From Dokdonella_A ginsengisoli (GTDB taxonomy: Bacteria; Pseudomonadota; Gammaproteobacteria; Xanthomonadales; Rhodanobacteraceae), in the NCBI RefSeq assembly GCF_042652785.1, contig NZ_JBHSHD010000006.1, positions 62,001-126,000 on the forward strand: DNA of 64,000 nt. Direction: 5' to 3'. The notes under the pieces were generated by a model, which searched no databases, was not told the DNA's origin, and saw nothing but the letters and a program-made list of their open reading frames with translations. Below are positions 57,216 to 64,000 of this stretch, one piece after another; position 1 is the stretch's first letter, and each line of letters begins with the position of its first letter. Made by a program: the position numbers and the translations under genes.

Positions 57216-58208
57216 TCAGGCGCCGCGATCAGTGCGCAGCGCCTGCGTCGAACGCGCGTCGCCGGCGGCGTCGCGGCCGACCAGCAGACCCAGGCCGACG
57301 ATGCCGGCGACCACCAGCACCGCGCCGAGCGCGGCATAGCCGCTCGGCGCGGCTTCGCCGAGGAAGGCGACGCCGAGCAGGGTCGAAAACAGCAGTTCGG
57401 CCGCCTGCATCGCCTCCACTGCGCCGAGCGCGGCCGGGTCGTTGCGCACCATGCCGGTCGCCTGGAAGAACAGGATCGTCGCGATCGTCCCGGCGAACAG
57501 CGCGACACCGGCCGCGAGCAGCACCTGCGACCACGGCGGCGCGCCGGCCGACGCGCCCGCGTAGACGGCGACCAGCCACCAGAACGGCTGGCTGGCGAGC
57601 GTCATGCCGAACACGCGCTGCGTCGCGTTGAGCGTTTCGCCGCTGCGTTCCAGGTGCAGCAGGATCGCGCGGTTGCCGAGCGGATACAGGAACGCCGACG
57701 CGGCCACCGAAAGCAGCGCGAGCCAGGCGTCGCGGTCGAGGCGGCCCTCGAAGTGCCCGGCCTGCATGATCGCCACGCCGGCGACGATGACGCCGCCGAG
57801 CGCGAGCGCACGCCGCGGCAGGCGCGCGCGCTGGTCGCGGTACAGCAGCGGCGCGAGCAGCATGCCGGCGATCACGGTCAGCTGGAAGGTGCCGGCGACC
57901 AGCCAGGCCGGCGCGAACGCGGCGGCCCAGGTCAGGCAGACGCAGAACAGCGCGAAGCCGATACCGCTCCACGCCAGCCAGACCCACGGATGCGCGCGCA
58001 GCGCGCGCCACACCGCCGCGAAGCCGCCCTGCCACGGCATCACCAGGGCGAGCATCGGTAGGGTCAGCAGATAGCGCAGCGCGGCCGACCACGCCCAGTG
58101 ACCGCCGTCGCTGGCCATCGCACGGTTCAGCACGTAGGTCGCGGTGAAGAACAGCGCCGAGGCGAGCGCCAGCAGCACCGCGGCGACCGCGTGGCGGGGT
58201 GCGTTCAA
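57216..58208 (-). CDS. DMT-superfamily (EamA/EmrE-like) multidrug or metabolite transporter
   Basis: A 330-aa protein with about ten hydrophobic helices in two homologous halves, the DMT layout. No ATG or GTG fits the first helix; TTG at 58208 has GGGAG six bases ahead, overlaps the bioC stop by 2 nt (TTGA) and puts the first helix at the N-terminus. The position at the end of the biotin cluster suggests co-transcription with bioC, perhaps with a role in moving a biotin precursor or an unrelated solute. Substrate unknown. Confidence 0.8.
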   Translation of the reverse strand: MNAPRHAVAAVLLALASALFFTATYVLNRAMASDGGHWAWSAALRYLLTLPMLALVMPWQGGFAAVWRALRAHPWVWLAWSGIGFALFCVCLTWAAAFAPAWLVAGTFQLTVIAGMLLAPLLYRDQRARLPRRALALGGVIVAGVAIMQAGHFEGRLDRDAWLALLSVAASAFLYPLGNRAILLHLERSGETLNATQRVFGMTLASQPFWWLVAVYAGASAGAPPWSQVLLAAGVALFAGTIATILFFQATGMVRNDPAALGAVEAMQAAELLFSTLLGVAFLGEAAPSGYAALGAVLVVAGIVGLGLLVGRDAAGDARSTQALRTDRGA

Positions 58209-59077
58209 CGGCGGCTCCCGCGCAGGCGCTCGATCGGGAAGGTCGCCACGTCCGCGCCGCGCTCGCGGCGCGGCTGGCCGGGCTCGGGCGCGCGCGCCTG
58301 CGCGTAGACCACCTCGTAGGTGGCCGGCAGCACGCCGTCGCGGCGGAACCGCTCGTACGCCTCGATCACGCGCGCGAGGTGCGCCTTGCCGGTCAGCGTG
58401 CGCGTGCGCTGCGTATCGGCGTTGGTCGCGCCGATCGCGCGCAGTTCGCGCATCAGCGTGCGCGCGTCGGTGTAGGTCAGGACGAAATCGTCGCGCTCGA
58501 GCACCGGATCGCGGAAGCCGCCGACCAGCAGCGCGTCGCCGATGTCGTGCATGTCGACGAAGCGGCTCACGTGCGGCGTGCCGTCGACCGCGGCGAACGC
58601 GGCGCGCAGTTCCTTCAAGGTGTCGGGCCCGAACGTGGAAAACAACAGCAGGCCGCCCGGCCGCAGCACGCGGCGGAACTCGGCCAGCGCCAGGCCCGGA
58701 TCCTCGCACCATTGCAGGCACAGGCTCGAATGCACCAGGTCGACGCTGGCATCGGCGATCGGCAGCGCCTGCGCATCGCCGGCGACGCGCACGAACGCCG
58801 GCGGCGAACCGGCGTGGCGCGCCGCCGCGCGCAGCATCGGCACGGCCAGATCGAGCGCGACGATCTGCGCATCGGGGAAGCGCGCGTGCAGCGCCGCCGC
58901 GCCCGCACCCGGACCGCAGCCGACGTCGAGCACGCGTCGCGGCGCGAGGTCCTCGCCGTCGAGCCGTTCGCGCAGTCGCGTGCCGACCTCGGCCTGCAGC
59001 ACCGCGTGTTCCTCGTAGCTGTCGGCCGCGCGGCCGAACGCGTGGCGCACGTGCGCCTGGTCCAGGCCCGCGCTCAT
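58205..59077 (-). CDS. bioC: Malonyl-ACP O-methyltransferase BioC
   Basis: A 290-aa SAM-dependent methyltransferase. Motif I V-L-D-V-G-C-G-P-G-A-G-A lies at residues 49-60, and D-L-A and V-H-S-S-L-C-L-Q-W mark the later SAM and BioC motifs. The N-terminus (R-H-A-F-G-R-A-A-D-S-Y) is typical of BioC. It methylates malonyl-ACP to start pimeloyl synthesis. The ATG overlaps the bioH stop (ATGA), so the two are translationally coupled. Confidence 0.93.
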   Translation of the reverse strand: MSAGLDQAHVRHAFGRAADSYEEHAVLQAEVGTRLRERLDGEDLAPRRVLDVGCGPGAGAAALHARFPDAQIVALDLAVPMLRAAARHAGSPPAFVRVAGDAQALPIADASVDLVHSSLCLQWCEDPGLALAEFRRVLRPGGLLLFSTFGPDTLKELRAAFAAVDGTPHVSRFVDMHDIGDALLVGGFRDPVLERDDFVLTYTDARTLMRELRAIGATNADTQRTRTLTGKAHLARVIEAYERFRRDGVLPATYEVVYAQARAPEPGQPRRERGADVATFPIERLRGSRR

Positions 59078-59835
59078 GCCGGCAGCTCCGCCTCGAATGC
59101 CGCCAGCGCTTCGGCGACCGCCTCGGCGTGACCGATGAACGGCGCGTGGCCGCTGTTGAGTTCCATGTAGCGGCCGCCGGGAGCGTGCTGTGCGGCCCAC
59201 TGCATCGCGCCCGGCGCGACGAGGCGGTCGCGCCGTCCGGCGATCCACAGGCTCGGCATCGACAGCCGTGCGAGGTCCTCGCGCAGGTCTTCCGTCTCCA
59301 GCGCGCGCAGGCCGTCCTGCAGCGCGGCGATGGACGGCTCGCCGCGCTCGAACACCTGCCGCTTGAGATCGCGCAGTTCCGCCTGCGCATTCGGCGAACC
59401 CATCGTCTCCAGCGCGAGGAAGCGCTCGATCGCGTCGCGGTAGTGCGTTTCCAGGTCGGTGCCGAAGGCGGTGAACACCTCCATCGGCACGCCGTACGGC
59501 CAGTCCGGCGCGGCGACGAAGCGCGGACTCGACGCGATCAGCACGACGCCGCGCACGCGATCGGCGAAATCGCGCGCCGCGTGCAACGCGACCAGCCCGC
59601 CGAGCGACCAGCCGACCCACGGCGCGCGCGGCGTCTGCGCCGCGATGCGCCGCGCGCAGTCGGCGACGTCGAAACCGGGCTCGTCGCGGCCGTGGCCGTG
59701 GCCCGGCAGGTCGACCAGATGCACGCGAAAGCGCGGCAGCAACCACTCCAGCAGCGGCGCGAAGATGCCGCCGTGCATGGCCCAGCCGTGGATCAGGACC
59801 AGGTCTGGTCCGTTGCCTTGAACGTCGATGAACAC
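59074..59835 (-). CDS. bioH: Pimeloyl-ACP methyl ester esterase BioH
   Basis: A 253-aa alpha/beta hydrolase starting with GTG 59835, with AAGGA six bases ahead. The triad is Ser77 (G-W-S-L-G-G), Asp203 (R-R-D-R-L-V-A-P) and His230 (N-S-G-H-A-P-F). It removes the methyl group that BioC added, ending pimeloyl elongation. It starts 1 nt after the stop of the DUF7079-like gene and overlaps bioC. Confidence 0.94.
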   Translation of the reverse strand: MFIDVQGNGPDLVLIHGWAMHGGIFAPLLEWLLPRFRVHLVDLPGHGHGRDEPGFDVADCARRIAAQTPRAPWVGWSLGGLVALHAARDFADRVRGVVLIASSPRFVAAPDWPYGVPMEVFTAFGTDLETHYRDAIERFLALETMGSPNAQAELRDLKRQVFERGEPSIAALQDGLRALETEDLREDLARLSMPSLWIAGRRDRLVAPGAMQWAAQHAPGGRYMELNSGHAPFIGHAEAVAEALAAFEAELPA

Positions 59836-59836
59836 G

Positions 59837-60244
59837 TCATTCCTTGAGGTTGAAGTCGTAGCGCGAGCGCGGCGGCGCCGTCGCCGCGCGCAGGCCGGCG
59901 ACGCGCGGCTCGAGCAGGCGCCACAGCAGCGCGGCGTAGCGGCGCTGGCAGCGGCCGCGCGGACGCAGCCAGGGCACCCGGCGCCGGTTGGCGAGGATGC
60001 GCTGCGCGAGCCACGCCTGATCAAAGTGGTCCCACACGCCAACGATCGCACACAGATTGCGTGCGAGCACCGGGTGCACCTCGTCGAACAGGATTGAGCG
60101 CAGCTCGGCCGGCGTGTACGGCGAGCGCGCGAGTTCGCGCGCGGCCACGCGCACGTAGTCACGATAGGAGTTGTCCAGATACAGATCCGACAGGGCCGAC
60201 CACACCGCCTGCCGTGCCTGCATGTCTTCGCCCGTCCCGCTCAT
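59837..60244 (-). CDS. DUF7079-like small protein inside the biotin cluster
   Basis: A 135-aa helical protein starting at ATG 60244, which overlaps the bioF stop (ATGA); a second in-frame ATG is at 60250. It matches the DUF7079 pattern V-W-S-A-L-S-D-L-Y-L-D-N and L-R-S-I-L-F-D-E-V-H-P-V. No catalytic motif is seen. It is inserted between bioF and bioH with tight coupling on both sides, so it should be made with them, but no biotin role is known to me. Confidence 0.8.
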   Translation of the reverse strand: MSGTGEDMQARQAVWSALSDLYLDNSYRDYVRVAARELARSPYTPAELRSILFDEVHPVLARNLCAIVGVWDHFDQAWLAQRILANRRRVPWLRPRGRCQRRYAALLWRLLEPRVAGLRAATAPPRSRYDFNLKE

Positions 60245-61440
60245 GCGCATGCCGCCGCCAGCGCATCCAGCAGCCGCTCGACGTCGCCCTCCGCATGCAG
60301 CGCCGACAGCGTGACGCGCAAACGCGCCTGCCCCGGCGGCACCGTCGGCGGACGGATCGCCGGCACGTAGAAGCCGGCCGCTTCGAGCCGCGCCGACGCG
60401 GCCAGCGCGGCCGTGCTGTCGCCCACCGGCACCGGCTGGATCGGTGTGCGCGATTCCAGCAGTGCGATGCCGCGCGCCTGCGCGCCGTGGCGGAAATGCG
60501 CGATCAAGCGCGCTAGCCGGTCGCGGCGCCAGCCCTCGAAGCGGGCGGCGTCGATCGCCGTGCACGTCGCCGCGGCCAGGGCCGGCGGCATCGCGGTGGT
60601 GTAGACGAAGCTGCGCGCGGCCTGCACCAGGCCGTCGACGAGCACGGCGCTGCCGGCCACGAACGCGCCGGATACGCCGAGCGCCTTGCCGAGCGTGCCC
60701 ATCAGCACCGGCACCTCGTCCTGCGACAGCTTCGCCTCGGCGACGCTGCCGGCGCCGTCCGGCCCGAGCACGCCCAGGCCGTGCGCGTCGTCGACCATCA
60801 GCACGGCGCGTTGCGCGCGGCACAGCGCGGCCAGCGGCGCCAGCGGCGCGACGTCGCCATCCATGCTGAACACGCCGTCGGTGGCGAGCAGCGCGGGATC
60901 GCCGGGATACGTGTCGAGCTGGCGCGCGGCGCTGTCGACGTTCGCGTGCACGTAGCGCTTCAGCGTGCAGCCGGCGAGCCGCGCGCCGTCGAGCAGGCTG
61001 GCGTGATTGAGCTTGTCCTGCACGCACAGCAGCGGCTCGGCGCGTGCGCCGGGTTCGCCCGCGCCGGCGAGGGCGGTGATCGCGCCAAGATTGGCCATGT
61101 AGCCGGTCGAGAACAGCAGCGCGCGCTCGCGCCCGGTCCAGCGCGCGAGCGCCTCCTCGAGCCGGGCGTGTTCGTCGCGATGGCCGCCGAGCAGGTGCGC
61201 CGCGCCGGCGCCGACGCCGTCCTCGCGCGCCGCGCGCACGAGTGCCTCGACCAGGGCCGGATGCCGCGCCAGGCCGAGATAGTCGTTGCTGGCGAAATTG
61301 ATCAGGCGGCGGCCGTCGACGACGATCTGCGCGCCCTCGCCGGTGGCAACGGTGCGCACGCGCCGCCGCAGCTGCGCGTGCGCGCGCCGCGCCTGTTCGG
61401 CGGCGAGGCGCTGCAGGGGATCGGGTCGCGGGGAAGTCAT
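60241..61440 (-). CDS. bioF: 8-amino-7-oxononanoate synthase BioF
   Basis: A 399-aa PLP enzyme of normal size. The PLP lysine is Lys252 in M-G-T-L-G-K-A-L-G. D-K-L-N-H-A-S around residue 146 and V-D-D-A-H-G-L-G at 217-224 contact the cofactor. It condenses pimeloyl-ACP with alanine. It is the first gene of the biotin unit in this window (bioF, DUF7079-like, bioH, bioC, transporter). The kinase gene upstream ends 30 nt before it. Confidence 0.96.
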   Translation of the reverse strand: MTSPRPDPLQRLAAEQARRAHAQLRRRVRTVATGEGAQIVVDGRRLINFASNDYLGLARHPALVEALVRAAREDGVGAGAAHLLGGHRDEHARLEEALARWTGRERALLFSTGYMANLGAITALAGAGEPGARAEPLLCVQDKLNHASLLDGARLAGCTLKRYVHANVDSAARQLDTYPGDPALLATDGVFSMDGDVAPLAPLAALCRAQRAVLMVDDAHGLGVLGPDGAGSVAEAKLSQDEVPVLMGTLGKALGVSGAFVAGSAVLVDGLVQAARSFVYTTAMPPALAAATCTAIDAARFEGWRRDRLARLIAHFRHGAQARGIALLESRTPIQPVPVGDSTAALAASARLEAAGFYVPAIRPPTVPPGQARLRVTLSALHAEGDVERLLDALAAACA

Positions 61441-61470
61441 GGCACGATTCGGCGCATCGACCTGCAGCGC

Positions 61471-64000
61471 TCAGCGGGCGGACGGCGCGATCGCGGCGGC
61501 ACGCGCGCGTTCGGTGCCGTCCTGCAGCAGCGCGACGGAGTCTTCCTCGATCGTGCCCGGCGCCTTGGCCAGGCGCGCGTTGGCGTCGGCGAACCGTTCG
61601 GCGGCCTTCTGCGCCAGCGCGCGCCGCTCGGTCGCGGAGACGTCGGCTTCCGCGCTGCGCCGCAGCTCGAACTCGGCGCGCAGGCCGTCCAGCCACGCGC
61701 CCAGGCCGACGCCTTCGGGCTGCCCGGCGAGTTCCTGCGGCAGGGCGTGCAGCATCCGCTCGATCTCGTCCAGCTGCGCCAGTTGCGCGCGCGGCGAGGT
61801 CTGCGCACGCGCCTCCGCTTCGACTTCGTACAGGCGCACGCTGATGCGGTTGAGGCCGGTGCGCTGCTGCTCGGGATCGAGCGCGAGCATGCGCGCGTCG
61901 TATTCGCGCGCCCTGGCGAAATCGCCGCGCGCGGCGGCGAAGTCGCCGCTCTTGGCGGCGATATTGGCCGCGACCGTGTGGCCGACGATGAGGTTGATCA
62001 GCGCGCGCAGGTCGTCCGGCCGGCGCGCGAGCAGTCCTTCCAGGATGGCCTGCGCCTCGCGCAGCGCGGCGAGCGCCTGTTCCTTGCGCTGCGGGTTCGA
62101 GGTCTGGTCCAGCAGCGCCCGCGCCAGCGACTGCAGGTTCACCGAATAGGAATTGTCGGCCTCGTCGTGCAGCGGACCTTCCTCGACGCGGCGGCGCACG
62201 TCCGCGTAGAGGCCCTTTGCGTCGCTCAGCATCGCCACGCGCTGATCGGCCGAGGTGCCGACGTCGTGCGCTTCGGCGTAGGTGCGCAGGGTGTGCGCGC
62301 GCGCGTGCGTCAGCGCCACCGGCTCGTCCGCGCGCACGTCCTCGCGCGCGAGCGCGGCGGCAGCCTCGAATCGCGCGCGAGCGTCGTCGAACTTCTGCTG
62401 CGCCGCTTCGCTTTCGGCGAGCAGGCCATAGGCGGACAGCAGGCGCTGGCGCGAATGCACGTCGCGTCCGCCGAGCGCTTCGATCCGTCCGATCACGCCG
62501 ATCGCCAGTTCCGCGGTGGCTTCGCGCTGCGCCGGCGGCGCGACGATGCGCTCCTGCATGCGCGCGAGCTTGATGTAGCTGGTGGCCACTTCAAGCAGCA
62601 GTCCGCGATCGCGATCGGCTTCCGCGGCGAGGTTGCGCAGGTACTCCAGGCTGGTGTCGAGCAGGGTCTGCTGCGCCTTGGCCGTGCCCGGCACGTAGGC
62701 CACTTCCTCGTAGACGGTGCCCATGAACTGGTTCGCCAGCGCGCGCACGTTGGCGAAGTGCTTTTCGGCGCGCGCGGCCTGGTCGCGCGCGAGGTGCGCC
62801 TGACGCAGCGCGTAGGCCGCGGTGCCGATCAGGGCGGCGACCGCGAGCGCGCCGAGCGCGGCGCCGATGCGGTTGCGCGCCAGGAACTTGCGCGCGCGAT
62901 AGGCGAAGGCGCCGCCGCGCGCGCGCACCGGCCGGTCGGCGAGGTGCCGGCGCACGTCCTCGGCGAGCTGCTCGACGCTGGCGTAGCGCCGTTCCGGCTC
63001 CTTGCGCAGCGCCATCAGCACGATGTTGTCGAGGTCGCCGCGCAGCTCGCGCTGCAGGCGCCTGAGGTCGAGCGGGCGCGGTTCGTCCGCGTCGCCCGTC
63101 GCGGCGCGCGAGGTGAGGTTGACGCTCGGCCGTTCGGGTTCCTTCGAGACGATTTCCTGCACCAGGTCGGCGAGCCGGGTCTTGTCGGCCTGGTACGGAC
63201 TGCGTCCGGTCAGCATGCGGTAGAGCAGCACGCCGAGCGCGTAGACGTCGCTGGCGGTGGTGATCGGCGCGCCGCGCACCTGTTCCGGGCTGGCGTACTC
63301 GGGCGTGAAGGCATTCACCGTCGCCGGGTCGGCCGCGTCGTCGCCGGCTTCGATCAGGCGCGCGATGCCGAAATCGAGCAGCTTCACGCTGCCGCCGGCG
63401 TCGACCAGGATGTTGCCCGGCTTCAGGTCCCGATGCACGACCAGGCGCTGGTGCGCGAACTGCACCGCGGCGCAAACGTCGCAGAACAGCGCCAGGCGTG
63501 CACGCATGCCGAGGTCGCGCTCGCGGCAGTAGCGGTCGATCGGCACGCCGTCGACGTAGTCCATGACCAGATACGGCACGCCGTCGGTGGTCTCGCCGCC
63601 GTCGAGCAGGCGCGCGATGTGCGGGTGATCCAGCCCGGCGAGAATCTGCCGCTCCATGCGGAAGCGCCGCACCACGTCGCGGCCGCCGAGGCCGGCGCGG
63701 ATCAGCTTGATCGCCACGCGCTGGTGGAAGCCGCCGTCGACGCGCTCGGCGAGGAACACCGTGCCCATGCCGCCGGCGCCGAGTTCGCCGATCAGCCGGT
63801 ACGGGCCGAGGCGCTCGTCGCGCGGCGCCGCCAGCCGCGCCGCGCCGGCGCCGAGCGCGCGCGCCAGCGGATCGTCGGCGTCGGTGTCGGCTTCGAGCAG
63901 GCGGCGCAGCGTCGAACGGTCGTCCTCGCTCAACGAAAGGGCAGCGAGGGCGGCTTCGCGTTCGCCCGGCGGCAGGGCGCGCAGGCGCTCGAAATCCTCG
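61471..64000 (-). CDS. Membrane Ser/Thr protein kinase with TPR periplasmic domain, 5'-truncated
   Basis: About 842 residues are visible and the N-terminus runs off the right edge. A TTG at 63933 could look like a start, but the frame stays open and conserved-looking beyond it (D-F-E-R-L-R-A-L-P-P-G-E-R-E-A-A). Hanks kinase motifs are G-E-L-G-A-G-G-M-G-T-V (P-loop), V-A-I-K (Lys), H-R-D-L-K-P-G-N (catalytic loop) and D-F-G (metal). One membrane helix (G-A-A-L-G-A-L-A-V-A-A-L-I-G) and TPR-like helices follow. It resembles kinases paired with ECF sigma factors in this group. The substrate is unknown. Confidence 0.92.
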   Translation of the reverse strand, partial: EDFERLRALPPGEREAALAALSLSEDDRSTLRRLLEADTDADDPLARALGAGAARLAAPRDERLGPYRLIGELGAGGMGTVFLAERVDGGFHQRVAIKLIRAGLGGRDVVRRFRMERQILAGLDHPHIARLLDGGETTDGVPYLVMDYVDGVPIDRYCRERDLGMRARLALFCDVCAAVQFAHQRLVVHRDLKPGNILVDAGGSVKLLDFGIARLIEAGDDAADPATVNAFTPEYASPEQVRGAPITTASDVYALGVLLYRMLTGRSPYQADKTRLADLVQEIVSKEPERPSVNLTSRAATGDADEPRPLDLRRLQRELRGDLDNIVLMALRKEPERRYASVEQLAEDVRRHLADRPVRARGGAFAYRARKFLARNRIGAALGALAVAALIGTAAYALRQAHLARDQAARAEKHFANVRALANQFMGTVYEEVAYVPGTAKAQQTLLDTSLEYLRNLAAEADRDRGLLLEVATSYIKLARMQERIVAPPAQREATAELAIGVIGRIEALGGRDVHSRQRLLSAYGLLAESEAAQQKFDDARARFEAAAALAREDVRADEPVALTHARAHTLRTYAEAHDVGTSADQRVAMLSDAKGLYADVRRRVEEGPLHDEADNSYSVNLQSLARALLDQTSNPQRKEQALAALREAQAILEGLLARRPDDLRALINLIVGHTVAANIAAKSGDFAAARGDFARAREYDARMLALDPEQQRTGLNRISVRLYEVEAEARAQTSPRAQLAQLDEIERMLHALPQELAGQPEGVGLGAWLDGLRAEFELRRSAEADVSATERRALAQKAAERFADANARLAKAPGTIEEDSVALLQDGTERARAAAIAPSAR

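Noticed and set aside
63933..63933. TTG at 63933 as the start of the kinase gene
   Set aside because: The frame remains open to the window edge with family-like sequence, so the true start lies outside.

Overview
The window is about 70% G+C and almost wholly coding. The gene content points to a gammaproteobacterium of the Xanthomonadales/Lysobacterales type, perhaps Rhodanobacteraceae. This rests on the bioF-bioH-bioC cluster, hemP with a TonB heme receptor, FecR/ECF/TonB signalling, a CvrA-type antiporter, azurin, and very large secreted multi-domain proteins. The assignment is an inference from content; no rRNA or tRNA gene was seen.

Left part (1-15,200): a molybdenum hydroxylase block on the minus strand (xdhC-like, mobA-like, iorA-like, iorB-like, the last cut by the left edge), the cvrA antiporter, the YifB ComM-like ATPase and ubiK. 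A P-II gene (glnK/glnB) follows, with an 18-bp perfect palindrome at its promoter. A GDT1-family Mn exporter gene is preceded by a yybP-ykoY Mn2+ riboswitch. After these come a winged-helix/TPR regulator, two SxxK serine hydrolases, a two-gene small-protein unit with a strong terminator, and a GNAT acetyltransferase.

Surface-signalling block (15,400-20,750): a TonB-dependent receptor with an N-terminal STN signalling domain, a TetR regulator, an ECF sigma factor and a FecR anti-sigma factor. Together they look like a complete outer-membrane-to-sigma relay.

Secreted-protein block (21,400-47,450): five exported proteins are grouped here: an S8 peptidase with PA insert, a HAF-repeat protein, a choice-of-anchor-like protein, a 1,890-aa delta-60/lamin-tail/Big_1 protein and a 2,076-aa RCC1/lamin-tail protein. 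Two paralogous one-component regulators (winged helix, membrane anchor, TPR-rich periplasmic part) lie among them. Several of the secreted proteins carry a short [IL]F-x-[DS]-GF-[DE] motif at or near the C-terminus. Upstream of the delta-60 gene lie three 11-bp tandem direct repeats, the form of site that OmpR/PhoB-type winged helices bind. This locus is the best candidate for an undescribed system.

Right part (47,600-64,000): a Fur-box promoter drives hemP, a heme receptor, an unknown 224-aa protein, a DUF6607-like lipoprotein and azurin. ppc converges on it. An ACT+V4R-like regulator, an MHYT membrane protein, a minus-strand biotin cluster (bioF, DUF7079-like, bioH, bioC, a DMT transporter) and a Ser/Thr kinase with TPRs cut by the right edge complete the window.
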